A stretch of DNA of 64,000 nucleotides from Muscardinus avellanarius (taxonomy: Eukaryota > Chordata > Mammalia > Rodentia > Gliridae), in the NCBI GenBank assembly GCA_963383645.1, contig OY726566.1:99873802-99937801 (forward strand), given 5' to 3'. Below the pieces are notes generated by a model. The model was not told the origin of the DNA. It saw nothing but the letters and a program-made list of their open reading frames with translations, and made no database searches. Shown piece after piece: positions 23,917 through 33,852 of this stretch. The number at the start of each line of letters is the position of its first letter. Position 1 is the first letter of the stretch. Position numbers and translations under genes: made by a program.

Positions 23917-24153
23917 TAGTCTGCCTTTTTTTTGGGGGGGGGTGGTACTGGGCGTGGAACCCCGTGGCTTTCTACCACCGGGCTATACTCCAGACCTATT
24001 TTACATTTTATTTGGAAATAGAGTCTCACTAATTTGCTGAGAGCCTCACTCAGTAGCTGAGGCTGGCTTTGAACCTGTGCGATCCTCCTGTCTCAGCCTC
24101 CCAAGCGCAGGGATTACAAGCGTGCGCCACCACGCTCAGCTAGTCTGCCTTAT
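23917..24153 (-). mobile_element. B1-dID SINE (type II)
   Basis: ggtggtactgggcgtggaac to gtgcgccaccacgctcagc, flanked by tagtctgcctt on both sides. Confidence 0.93.
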
Positions 24154-24470
24154 TTTTACTTTCTAAGTTCAGGATTACCTATCTTTAATATTTCCCTTTT
24201 TAGAATGAATATTCAGTTTTCTTCTTGTTCACTTTTTTTTTTCCTATTGTGACATAGGTAGTTATAGAACTTGTACCTTGTCTCTTTAAAAATTTGTAAA
24301 TATTCAATTTTGGCTAGGCTCTTATGGGAAAGAGAAGTCTAGACACTGTTGAAAATCAAATACCTTTCTGAATTTAAGGTATTACAAAGTTTTAAGCATG
24401 CATATCATATGCCTCAATAACTATTTCTAGGTATTTAACCTACAAAAATATTCTCATAGCTGAACCTAAC

Positions 24471-24471
24471 A

Positions 24472-24524
<53 letters not shown>
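24471..24524 (+). repeat. (AC)n microsatellite
   Basis: About 26 AC units with one interruption, just upstream of a SINE. Confidence 0.97.
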
Positions 24525-24525
<1 letters not shown>

Positions 24526-24535
24526 AGAAGCTTTT

Positions 24536-24720
24536 AAGCCAGGCATAGTACTACATGCTTGTAATCTCAATACTTGGGAGGCTGAAACAGGAGGTTCACA
24601 AGTTCGTGGCCAGCCTCAGCTACTTACAGAGCCCTCCCACAATTTAGTGAGACCCACGAAAAAAATAGGGATGAGGGTGTGGCTCAGAAGTAGAATGCCT
24701 GAGTTCAATCTCCAGTGTGC
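24536..24720 (+). mobile_element. B1-dID SINE, old
   Basis: agccaggcatagtactacat to gttcaatctccagtgtgc. Confidence 0.85.
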
Positions 24721-24946
24721 ATTCTCTCTTTCTCCTCTCTGTGTATATATATTTATATATGTAAACATACACACATTTTTGACTATATGATTATATATAC
24801 ACATGCACACACTTTGCCTATATATACATATAAATACATATACTTTTGACATTTGCTACAGAATTTGAAAATTAAGAATACCTTTAAAACCACCATTGTG
24901 AAATAACCCCTATAGCAGTTAATAAAAAAAATTTATACGTGCTTAA

Positions 24947-25154
24947 TTTTTTTTTTTTTTTTGCAGAACTCAGGATTGAACCCAGAGCCATTCTACCTCC
25001 GAGGTACACCCTAACCCTATTTTTTATTTTGAAACAGGGTCTCACCAAGCTGTTGAGGGCCTCACTAAGTAGCTGGGGCTGGCCACGAACCTGTGATCCT
25101 CCTGTCTTCAGCCTCCCAAGTACTGGGATTACAAGTGTGCACCACACACCCAGC
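24947..25154 (-). mobile_element. B1-dID SINE
   Basis: gcagaactcaggattgaacc to gtgcaccacacacccagc. Confidence 0.9.
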
Positions 25155-25555
25155 TCTGTACTTAAATTTTAACAGAATAAAAGGTGAGTAAGAAGGAACT
25201 GAACTTCAAGCAACTCCTTTTCACCAAAATAGGTCAATCCCTAGAAAAGGCCTCCAGAAGTAGCACTTTACTCTTTCATATAAATTTTTAGAATTATTTG
25301 TCCGATGGGATATGGAAGATGGGACAAGACCTCTCTAGAATTCTTAAGGGGACTGCACAGAACTTAGGACTAATCTAAGGAGGGATGTAAACAGGTAAAT
25401 AATTGGGTGTAAAGTCATATTTTATTATTTTTGAAATGCATGTCAATAAAACTATACATTTTCTCCACAAAGGCCTTATACATATTATTTTTATTACAAT
25501 TGTCTAAGCTATCCTTTTAAAACACAATCATATGTACTAATTACTAGGTGTTGGG

Positions 25556-25740
25556 CTTTCTTTCTTCTTTTTCATACTGGGGATGGAACCCAGCGGGCAT
25601 TATGCCTTTGCCCTTTTTTATTTTAGTTTTTATCTTGAATCTGGGTCTTGCTAAATTGTGAGGCTGGCTTTAAACTGCAATTCCCCTGACTCAGCCTCCC
25701 AATTACTGGTATTACAGGCATGTGCCACTGCACTCAGCTT
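25556..25740 (-). mobile_element. B1-dID SINE, old
   Basis: catactggggatggaaccc to atgtgccactgcactcagc. Confidence 0.85.
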
Positions 25741-25744
25741 AAGT

Positions 25745-26090
25745 TTTCTTATTTATTAATTTATTAATAGATTCTCTACAAAGACAAATCATTTGCAAAA
25801 ATGAGTTTTGTTTCTTTATAGTCTTTATGACTTTGATTCTACGAGGAGAACCAATTCCATGTTGAACAGAAGTGGTAGTAACAGGCATCTCTGTTTTGCC
25901 TGTTTCAAATTTTAATGAGACTGCATCATTAAATTGAATTCATTTTAGACATATTTGATATCTTTTATTACTTAAAGTTCTTTTATTCCAAGTTTACAAA
26001 GCTTTTTTTAAAATCACAAAACCATGTTGATACTATCAAATACTTATTCTATACAGAGATGTTCATTCATGCAATGTTTCTCTGCTAATG
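25745..26090 (-). mobile_element. Old L1 ORF2 fragment
   Basis: tccatgttgaacagaagtgg, then 'aacaggcatctctgttttg' is the reverse strand of the conserved L1 reverse-transcriptase stretch. No open frame remains. Confidence 0.65.
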
Positions 26091-26577
26091 TAAATCCCAC
26101 TGATCTTCTTATTTATTAATAATTTTTAATTGGTACATTGCAATCATACATGATTGTGAGACTCATGGTGATATATCTGCATAATAATGTACCATTATTT
26201 CATTTGTTTTCTTCATATTTTTCTTTCCTTTTTTCTCAAAAGCTTCCACATAAGAGAAAAAATTGTGGCTCTTTAATTTTCTGAGACTGTCTAATCTCAC
26301 TTAGCCTGACAGTCTCTCCAATTTCATCCATTTTGACATAATTTTGTTCATTATGGTTGAGTAAAATTCCTTTGTGTATATACCACCTTTTCTTTTTACA
26401 CTCATCTATTGATGGACACCGAGGTTGGTTCCATAACTTGGCTATTGTAAGCTGTGCTGCTATAAACACGAGTATGTGTGTATCACTCTGGTATTTTAAT
26501 TCTTTTGGAAAGAAAAGGAAGAGTGGTATAATTTGGTCATATGGTGGATCCATTCTCAATTCTTTCTCTATGTGTTT

Positions 26578-26885
26578 GTTTATGGTACTGGGGATTGAAC
26601 CCAGGAGCATTCTATTTCTGAGCTACAACCCAAGCCCCTTTTTAAAAATTTTATCTTTTGTTTTGAAACAAGGTTTTGCTAGGTTGCTGAGAATCTCACT
26701 AAGTTGCTTAGGCTGGTCTCAAGCCTGCAATCCTCCTGTCTCAGCCTCTCAAGTACTAGGATTACATGTTAGCAATCATTAATCTATTTATGCTTGATTA
26801 ACTACATATACAAACCTTGTATTATCTCTTCTGTTTTTGGCTTTGAATACAAAGTACTGGGATTACAGGTGTGTGCCACCACTCC
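26578..26885 (-). mobile_element. B1-dID SINE, with a displaced B1 end
   Basis: tatggtactggggattgaac to ctcaagtactaggattacat (26772), then unrelated AT-rich sequence, then gtactgggattacaggtgtg to ccaccac at 26850-26885. The last piece is either the missing 5' end or a second partial copy. Confidence 0.75.
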
Positions 26886-27013
26886 ATTCTTAAACTTTTG
26901 AGAAACCTTCACAGTGATCTCCATGGTAGATTAATAATTTATAGTCTCACCAACAATGTTCAAAAGTTCCTTTACCCCACACCTTCACCAGCATTTATTA
27001 CTGTTGGTATTCT

Positions 27014-27271
27014 TGATGACTGCCATTCTTTTTTTTTTTTTTTTTTTTTTTTTGGGCGGGTCTGGGATGGAACCCAGGGGCATTTGACCTCCGAGCTACA
27101 CCCCCTGCCCTATTTTTTATTCTTTATTTTGAAACCGGGTCTCACTGAGTTGCAGAGGGCCTCACTAAGTAGCTGAGGCTGTCCATGAACCATGATCCTC
27201 CAGGTCTCAGCCTCCTGAATGCTGGGATTACAAGCGTGCGCCACCACGCCCAGCATGATGACTGCCATTCT
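27014..27271 (-). mobile_element. B1-dID SINE (type III) with target duplication
   Basis: Element at 27030-27255, gggcgggtctgggatggaac to gtgcgccaccacgcccagc; perfect 16-bp repeat tgatgactgccattct at 27014-27029 and 27256-27271, inside L1 sequence. Confidence 0.95.
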
Positions 27272-27435
27272 AACTGGAGGAATCTCATTGATTTTTAAAG
27301 TTCACTGTTAAATTCCTCAGATAATTCTTCTAAATTATATATTTTAAGGATTTTTGCAAACATATTTATAAGTGAGAATAACCTTTATTTTTTTCTCTAT
27401 CAAATAATCTTGTTTGTTTTTTGGAGTTGGAAAAC

Positions 27436-27615
27436 CAACCTTCCTTCCTTCTTTCTTTTTTCCTAGTGATTGAGCCCAGGGGCATTTTATCTCTAAGCTA
27501 TACTCCCAGACCTTTTTATTTTGAAACAGGGTCTTGCTAAGTTGCTAAGGCTGGCCTCAAACCTGCAATCTTCCTGTCTCAGCCTCCCTGTAGGTGTGTA
27601 CCACCCCGTCCAGCA
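27436..27615 (-). mobile_element. B1-dID SINE, old
   Basis: agtgattgagcccaggggca to gtgtgtaccaccccgtccagc. Confidence 0.85.
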
Positions 27616-27739
27616 GGAATAGGGTGGTACATACCTATACTGTAAAAGAGCATAAAGTAAAATTAGTATGTGATTAGAATTCTATATTCCTTAAATCTTT
27701 TGTAGTATAGATTGCCTGTAAACAAGGCATGGATAGGTC

Positions 27740-28305
27740 TATTTTACTCTTCTACTGGTCACAGGTTAAAGAGAAGACTATACCACTCCAAAACATGCCA
27801 TTTTAGCATAAGGATTATTTTGAGCTAAAGACAATGGAGAATCAACAGATTCCTTTCCAAAGCTTTCTTTATCTGACATAAAAGGCAACTTCTGAGAGGA
27901 GTGACCTAAATTCCTGTTCCTGGAAGAATCCCAAGTTTCATGGCTACAAGAAACAGAGATGACCCAAGAGGACCCTGCAAACAAACTTTACTGAAATAAC
28001 CTTTATCTCCCATTTATCATTCCGCAATCTACTGTCCCTAGAATCCCTTCTTTGCCTTTTCACAGCTTCTCAGTATAGCAATCCTTTTTGACATGGTACA
28101 TACTCTCTCAGGACTAGCCACTTACTGGGCTTCCATTTCTTTTATATGAAGGCCTTGTACATACACAAAATACTGACATCAAATAAAACTTGATGTCTTT
28201 TCTTCTATTAATGTCTTCTGTCAGTTTAACTTCTAGGGCTCTTGTTGCAGAAACTAAGAGAGTAGAACAGATTTTTCAAGGGGTACGTTTAACTTTTCAC
28301 CTAAC
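27740..28305 (+). mobile_element. LTR-like element, ERVL type suggested
   Basis: The right part carries a polyadenylation signal (tcaaataaaacttgatgtc), then 'ttctgtcagtttaacttc' and tagggctcttgttgcagaaa. This is the pattern I remember from ERVL-class LTR ends. No internal genes are attached, so it would be a solo LTR. The left border is a guess. The short minus frame at 27778-27984 is meaningless. Confidence 0.5.
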
Positions 28306-28314
28306 TACCATACT

Positions 28315-28522
28315 ATTTTTGTTTTGTGGTGCTGGGGATTGACCCCAGGAGCATTGCTACCCCTGAGTTACAACCCCAGCCATAATTTTTATTTTGAAAC
28401 TGGGTCTCACTAAGTTGCAGAGGGCCTCACGAAGTTGCTGAAACTGGACACAAATCTGCAAGGCTCCAGTCTCAGCCTCCCAAGTACTGGGATTTCAGGA
28501 GTGCACTACCACACCCGGCTGT
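28315..28522 (-). mobile_element. B1-dID SINE
   Basis: gtggtgctggggattgaccc to gtgcactaccacacccggc. Confidence 0.92.
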
Positions 28523-28715
28523 GTTTTATTAAATTGTGGTAAAAATATACAAATAAAATATGTGTACCATATTAATTAAGGTATACAGTTCAGCAGTGTT
28601 AAGTATATTCATGTTGTACAACCAATCTCAAGAACTCTTTTCATGTTGCAAAACTTAAAACTCTACACCCATTTTAACAATTTCCAGCACACCATTCCCC
28701 CAGCTCTTGGCATTC

Positions 28716-28904
28716 ACCATTCTTTCTTTTCTTTCCCTCCTTCTTTTCCTACCCCTTCCTTCCTCCTTTCCCTTCCTCCAATCCTTGGCACTCACCATTC
28801 TTCCTTTTCTCTCTTCCCTTCCTTTTTTCTCTACTTTCCTTCTCCTCTTCCTTCCTTTCCTCTTTCCTCCTCCTCTTCCTTCCTCTCTTCCCTTTTCCTC
28901 TCTT
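28716..28904 (+). repeat. Pyrimidine-rich tract
   Basis: About 190 bases, mostly T and C (ttccttcc and tcctcc runs), forming the tail region of the next SINE. Two spurious long frames rich in Phe, Leu, Pro and Ser come from it. Confidence 0.93.
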
Positions 28905-29070
28905 TCTTGGGATTGAACTGACTCAGGGGTATTCTACCCCCAGCCCTATTTTATTTTTTTTAATTTTGAAACAGGTCTTGACTAAGTTGCTAAATTGCTC
29001 GGTCTGGCCTTGAATTTACAACCCTCCTGTTTCAGGCTCCCAAGTACAAGTGTTTGCCACAATGCCTGGT
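28905..29070 (-). mobile_element. B1-dID SINE, old
   Basis: cttgggattgaactgactca to gtttgccacaatgcctggt. Confidence 0.8.
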
Positions 29071-29313
29071 AACCATCAAGTAATTCTATTTTTAATCTTT
29101 GAAGAGCTTCCATACTGCTTTCCAATATCCCAGGGGTCCAACGTCTCCACATCCTTGCCAACACTTACCATTTTGTTAACTTTTTGATAGAAGCCATCTT
29201 AATGGATGTGTAGTAGTATCTCACTGTGGCTTTAATTGGCATGTCCCTAGTGACTGGCACCATTGGCGTCTTTTCTATCTTTGAAGCAAGGCTTATTCAA
29301 GAATAAATAAGTC

Positions 29314-30109
29314 GAGGAGACTTCCGGGAAGATGGCGACCGAGAAAAGCGGGGCTTAAGAGTCCCGCTAACAACCAATCTCCATTACCACAAAAAGAGCG
29401 CCTTTCATAGCCAGAAAACACCATCACCAGAAAAACAAAAAAACCACCAGGCTCCAGAGAGAAAGCGGACTGAGAACAGAGCTCAGGGCCACAGAGGAGA
29501 CACACGCGCCCGAGGACGCGGCAGCAGCGCCATACTGCCGGCGGCAGCGGCGAACTCAGCGGACGGCCACAGCAAGCCAGGTGAGCTGATGCGGAACAGC
29601 CAGGCGGGATCTTTCGGCGCAGACAGCATTTAAAGCTCCCAGTGGCTGAGCTCAGCACACGCTGCAGGGATTCAGAGTGGAAATCAAAACCAGAGAAGAA
29701 AAAATACGCCAGCCTCATGGCCGAGGGCGTGGCAGAGGCGCCATATTGCCACCGGCGGCGGCAGCAGCAGTGAATTCACCGAGTCCAGTACAGCTACATC
29801 TATGTACTCAAGAACAGTGAGTCAAATTGCGGGCCACAGAGGAGAAATCCCAGTATTGTGCCTCCTGGGACTTGACCCAGTGAGGGAGTGGTGGTGGCAG
29901 AGATATCACACCATAGGAGAGCGTGCAACCTGGCACCCCCCATAGTTTAAAGCAGCCTCTATCGACTCCCTGGGTCGGAGACTCTGTAATACAACCCAGT
30001 AAAGGAGTAGTAGGGTCTGAGATAATACAGACTCGAGATCCAGAGCACCTTAAGTGAAGCCATAGTGACCCAAGGGAAGAACCCAGAGAAGGCACAAACC
30101 TCCGAAATC
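29314..30109 (+). promoter_or_regulatory. L1 5'UTR (internal promoter region)
   Basis: A GC-rich leader of about 800 bp. The start has AAGATGGCGACC, a YY1-type core at the same place as in human L1 (known there to set the start site). Two similar blocks, around 29511-29575 and 29718-29785, each contain GCGCCATA followed by ggcggcag-like repeats and aattcac/aactcag. No open frame of note is on the plus strand; long minus frames here are shadows. Confidence 0.7.
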
Positions 30110-31027
30110 ATGGGAAAGAGGAATAACACTGAAGTAATGAATGTGCACAACCCCACAACATCAGAACCTGATAAAACAGAAAATCAGAGATTTCTAGAAG
30201 ATCAAATCAGGAAAATAACTGTAGAAATAATAGAGGTGCTTCGAAAAGAACTCAGAGAGAGCCAAAAAGAGATAAAGGATGCAATTAATGAAGTAAAGGC
30301 CTCAATTCAAAGCACAAACAACCGATTAGATCACATGGAGAACAGAATCTCGCTCTTAGAAGATGAGCAATCCAAAAATGAATGCATAGTTTCTAATCTA
30401 GAAAAAGATATCCAACAGCAGGAATCTGACATTGAAGAAATATGGGCCCATCTTAAGAGAGCTAACCTAAGAATAATTGGAATAGAGGAGGGAAAAGAAA
30501 GTGATACCAAAGGGATCAACAATCTCTTCAAGGAAGGAATAGCAGAAAATTTTCCAAATATAGAGCAAGAGGTTGATACACAGATCCAGGAAACTTATAG
30601 AACTCCCTTTAGACAGGATCCGAGAAGAGGATCCCCACGCCATATAATTGTCAAAATGACCAATGTGGAAGCCAAGCAGAGAATCTTAAAGGCAACAAAA
30701 ACAAAGGGCCAAGTGACATTCAGAGGCAAACCAATTAGAATCACTCCAGACTTCCCAAACCAAGTCATGAGAGCCAGAAGGGCTTGGAGTAACATATTCC
30801 AAACTCTGAAAGAAAACAACTTCCAGCCAAAAATTTCCTATCCAGCAAAACTTTCTATCAAATTAGATGGAGAAATAAGAAGCTTCCATGACAAACAGAA
30901 ACTGAAGGAATTTATGTCTTCAAAACCAGCGCTAGAGAAAATACTCAAAGAGATTAACTACAAAGAAGAAATAGGTAACACTCACCAGAACCAGAGAAAC
31001 AAGAGTTTCCATCCAACAGACAACTAA
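30110..31027 (+). CDS. L1 ORF1 protein (open, 305 aa)
   Basis: ORF1p is the RNA-binding trimeric chaperone of LINE-1. The start is ATG at 30110 in a good context (atcATGG); the frame extends upstream to a GTG at 30065, but L1 ORF1 normally starts MGK, as here. Residues 22-115 form a heptad-rich coiled coil, and RANLRIIGIEEG (117-128) and RHIIVKMTNVEAKQRILKAT (177-196) are the RNA-recognition motif strands. RARRAWSNIFQ (221-231), SYPAKLSIKLDGEIRSF and KQKLKEF mark the C-terminal domain. No stop or frameshift is present over 305 codons, against about 338 in human and 357 in mouse. Openness suggests a fairly recent copy; there is no sign that it is a host gene. Confidence 0.85.
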   Translation: MGKRNNTEVMNVHNPTTSEPDKTENQRFLEDQIRKITVEIIEVLRKELRESQKEIKDAINEVKASIQSTNNRLDHMENRISLLEDEQSKNECIVSNLEKDIQQQESDIEEIWAHLKRANLRIIGIEEGKESDTKGINNLFKEGIAENFPNIEQEVDTQIQETYRTPFRQDPRRGSPRHIIVKMTNVEAKQRILKATKTKGQVTFRGKPIRITPDFPNQVMRARRAWSNIFQTLKENNFQPKISYPAKLSIKLDGEIRSFHDKQKLKEFMSSKPALEKILKEINYKEEIGNTHQNQRNKSFHPTDN

Positions 31028-31030
31028 GAT

Positions 31031-31780
31031 TGGTTATCTGTGGAGATTCATTATTTATGTTAGTCTTTTACCTATCTCTAAATGGTATTGTTTGCCTTTA
31101 TTGTTGTTAATTTTTAGGATTTCTAGTTGGAATATTAATATACCTTCAGATATAGCATTTGGAAATATTTTATCCAATTCTATTAGTAACTTTTAACTCT
31201 GTTTACATTGTCTTTGGATATACAATATTTTCTTTTATTTTTTAGGGAGTTTGTATATTCTTCTGTTGCCTGTGCCATTGAAATCATATCCAAGAAATCA
31301 CTGCCAATTTCAATGTTGTGAGGTTTTATGACCCAGATTTTCTCCTAAAAGTTTATAGTCTTAAGATTTATATTTAGGTCTTTTATCTAGTTTGAGTTAA
31401 TACTTGTATGTGGGATTAGGTAAGGGTCCAATTTTATTCTTTTCCATGTAATTATTATTTTTCAACAATATTTAGTTAAAAGATTATTATTTCCACCACC
31501 AAATCTTCGTGGAAACCTTGTCAAAAATAACTTGACAATATAGGGAAGAAGTTAGCTCTAGGCTTGTATTTAACTCCAATGGTCTATATATCTGCCTTTA
31601 GAACAGTACTACACTGTTTCAATTATTGTAGCTTTATATGGTTTGAAATCAGAAAATATACATCTTCTAGGTTTGTTTTTGCTTCGAGATTGTTTTGGGT
31701 ATCTAGAGTCCATATTCCATATCAGGATAGATTTTTTTCTGAAAAATAAATATATGATAGTTTCACCTAAAAAAAAGAAA
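31031..31780 (-). mobile_element. Old L1 ORF2 fragment (copy B), antisense to ORF1
   Basis: Begins three bases after the ORF1 stop. It reads as the reverse strand of the ORF2 3' third: ttctgttgcctgtgccattg, 'taagggtccaattttattc', aatggtctatatatctgcc, and attgtagctttatatggttt. Its left 35 bases (ttggttatctgtggagattc...) overlap in L1 coordinates with the right end of copy A, so A and B are separate L1 copies. Strongly decayed. Confidence 0.7.
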
Positions 31781-31870
31781 AAAACATTCTCTGGTAAGAA
31801 AGAAAGCAAAAAGAAATATTGAAATGTTATCTTTAAGACATCAAAAGCTTGGTATCAGACAAATGAAACT

Positions 31871-32127
31871 GTTATGTGAGATTATCATTTTTAATTTTTG
31901 ATAAATTGCTATAATACTAGATGTCAACCACTAAGCCAAGCATGGGAGGGAGGGATGGGGAGAGAATGGGGTGGGGATTGGGTGGGGGCTGACTGGGCGA
32001 TGTGTGCATGTATGTCTACAAAAGTTTGTATCCCACTATGATGTATGAATACAGTGCACCAATAAAATTAAAAAAAATAAAAAAATAAAATAATAAAATA
32101 AAAATAAAATAAAAATAAAAATAAAAG
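31871..32127 (+). mobile_element. L1 3'UTR with A-rich tail
   Basis: A G-rich run (gggagggagggatggggag and ggggtggggattgggtggg, 31950-31990), then 'tatgaatacagtgcacc', AATAAA at 32062 and 60 bases of AAAAT-type tail. The G-rich polypurine block is typical of L1 3'UTRs. Reverse copies of the same end are seen at 1099 and 26125. Confidence 0.65.
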
Positions 32128-32429
32128 AAGGAAAAGAATAATACAGTTGGTATCAAAAGTATAGCAAGTACATTTAAATGCCCTTTAGGTAATTATCTTC
32201 CAAACTATGCATTTCTATTTGTAAAATGTAACATATTTCTATTTACTAATAATCATTAAGTGGATGGTGATATCCTCTTCTCCCAAATAATTACCAGCAT
32301 GAAAAACATAGTGTTTAGTTTTTCCATAGTTGGGATGAATTTCTAACTTATTTCCTACTCTAAAACTAATTCCCAAATAATACTTCAAAAACATGATTAA
32401 AAGACATTTGTTTACAATGTGAAAAAAAA
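32128..32429 (+). other. Possible 3'-transduced segment
   Basis: About 290 bases of single-copy-looking sequence after the L1 A-rich tail, ending gattaaaagacatttg, then an A-run at 32422-32431 and the second copy of the 15-bp repeat. ATTAAA about 25 bases before the A-run would serve as a polyadenylation signal. Confidence 0.45.
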
Positions 32430-32552
32430 AAGAATAAATAAGTCTTGTGGATTTAAGTCTTGTATACTTGTATAGGTCCAATAAATTTCTATATATTTCT
32501 CTTTTAAATGATAAGAAGTTTGGTGTTAATGTGATATTGTAGTGATGAGAAA

Positions 32553-32950
32553 TGTAGACAAGCATAGTGGTGCATACCTATAATCCCAGTACTTGGGAGG
32601 CTGAAACAGGATTGCAGCTTTTAGGACAACCTAAGCAATGTAGCAAGACTCTCAGAAACCTAGTGAGATCCTGTTTCAAAAAACGCGGGTGGAGCGCCAG
32701 GTGTGGTGGCGCACGCTTTTAATCCCAGGATTGGGAGACTGAGACAGGAGGATAGCGGATAGTTTCAGCTATTTAGTGAGGCCCTCTGCAACTCAGTGAT
32801 CTCCTGTTTCAAAATAAGGAATAAAAAGTAGGCTAGGGGTGTTAGCTCAGAGGTAGAATGACCCTGGATTCCATCCCCAGTACCACACGAAAAGGGGGGG
32901 GGGTGCGGTTCAGAGGTATAATGTCCTAGGTTCAATCCCCAGTACAAAAA
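32553..32950 (+). mobile_element. Outer B1-dID SINE split by a second SINE
   Basis: B1 half 32553-32690 (acaagcatagtggtgcatac), ID-like half 32897-32950 (ggtgcggttcagaggtataa to ccccagtac). The inner copy sits in the linker. Confidence 0.88.
32698..32890 (+). mobile_element. Inner B1-dID SINE (type III)
   Basis: gccaggtgtggtggcgcacg to ccccagtaccacac. Confidence 0.92.
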
Positions 32951-33506
32951 AAAGAAAAGAAGTATATATTTTGGTCTTTGTCTTCAGTTCTAGAACTACA
33001 GCCTCTAAAAAACTTGAAATTTTCAGAGCAATAGTGCTAGGTGCTTCCTTTCTTCTCATATTGGGTTTGTGACCCCAGTTTCTAACATAGAGTTCCTAAT
33101 CCATAAGCGATACTATCTTTTATATTAATGAAGCAACTTTTGGTGAGTTTCTGGAAGAAAGCTGGTTATAACAAAGACCAAGCCCTGGTTAGAATCTTGA
33201 AACTTTCAGGCCCATACACCCATCCTCCAAGAAGAAAAGAGAAGCTAGAGAGTGATCATGCCTACATGCCGAAGACTCCATAAAAATCCCAAAAAACACA
33301 GGGTTCAGAGAGCTTCCACGGTGCTGAGCAGGGCTGGAATGCGGCATCCGTATGGAGAACATGGAAGCTCCAGGCCCCTTCCCACATACCGTGCCTTATA
33401 CATTTCTTTCACCTGGTTATTCATCTTTGCAACATCTTTTATCCTTTGTAATATTCTTTTTAGTAAACCAGTAAATTTAAGTAAAAATTTCCCCGAATTC
33501 TGCACA

Positions 33507-33507
33507 T

Positions 33508-33546
<39 letters not shown>

Positions 33547-33763
33547 TGCAGTACTGGGGATGGAACCCAGGGGCATTCTACCTCCAAACAACACCTCCAA
33601 CCCTATTTTTTATTCTTTATTTTGAAAAAGGTGAAAAAGGGTCTCACTGAGTTGCAAAGACCTCACTAAGTAGCTGAGGCTGGCTTCAAACCTGCACAAT
33701 CCTCCTGTTTCAGCCTCTCAAATGCTGGGATTACAAGAATGAATGAACCACTATGCCCAGCTA
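33507..33763 (-). mobile_element. B1-dID SINE (type III) with (TTTA)n tail
   Basis: (TTTA)n at 33507-33547, gcagtactggggatggaacc to 'aaccactatgcccagct'. Confidence 0.92.
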
Positions 33764-33852
33764 TCTGCAAGTTGTTTTAGCAAATGATCAAATCTGATCA
33801 GGAAATTATTAGAACCCTTCATTTATAGCCAGCTGGTCAGAAATACAGGTCA

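Larger units (their letters stand above)
26110..27300 (-). mobile_element. Old L1 3' end, interrupted by SINEs
   Basis: The 3'UTR-like part is at 26110-26575 (ctattgatggacaccgaggt, 'cttggctattgtaagctgtg'); the continuing ORF2 end is at 26886-27029 and 27272-27300. SINEs at 26578-26885 and 27030-27255 break it. Confidence 0.7.
28524..29298 (-). mobile_element. Old L1 (copy A) 3'UTR and ORF2 end
   Basis: 28524-28715 matches remembered L1M 3'UTR in reverse (aatctcaagaactcttttca). 29071-29298 is the reverse of the ORF2 end (ccacatccttgccaacactt, 'gtatctcactgtggctttaa'). A pyrimidine tract and a SINE lie between. The chimeric L1 inserted directly at its right end. Confidence 0.7.
29299..32444 (+). 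mobile_element. Chimeric ORF1-only L1 insertion with 15-bp target duplication
   Basis: The perfect repeat AAGAATAAATAAGTC occurs at 29299-29313, just before an L1 5' start (gaggagacttccgggaagat), and at 32430-32444, just after an A-run. Between them are: L1 5'UTR (29314-30109), open ORF1 (30110-31027), antisense old L1 ORF2 sequence (31031-31780), a segment of unknown origin (31781-31870), a sense L1 3'UTR with A-rich tail (31871-32127), and about 290 bp of other sequence ending with ATTAAA and an A-run. There is no ORF2. The simplest reading is one retrotransposition of a chimeric RNA. A series of separate insertions with a chance repeat is less likely but not excluded. Confidence 0.6.

Noticed and set aside
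27778..27984. 68-aa minus frame as a small gene
   Set aside because: It lies in an LTR-like repeat on the opposite strand and has no recognisable feature.
28643..28921. Phe/Leu/Pro/Ser-rich frames of 69-92 aa
   Set aside because: They come from a pyrimidine tract, with no start context or family resemblance.
29293..29718. 141-aa minus frame over the L1 5'UTR
   Set aside because: GC-rich shadow of the L1 leader; no conserved protein feature.
30065..30109. Longer ORF1 starting at GTG 30065 (320 aa)
   Set aside because: The codon is GTG, not ATG. The ATG at 30110 has a good context and gives the usual MGK start of L1 ORF1.
28524..31780. Old L1 copies A (left) and B (right) as one continuous element split by the young L1
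   Set aside because: The first about 35 bases of B repeat L1 positions already present at the right end of A, so they overlap instead of continuing. I could not align them by computer, so this remains a judgement by eye.
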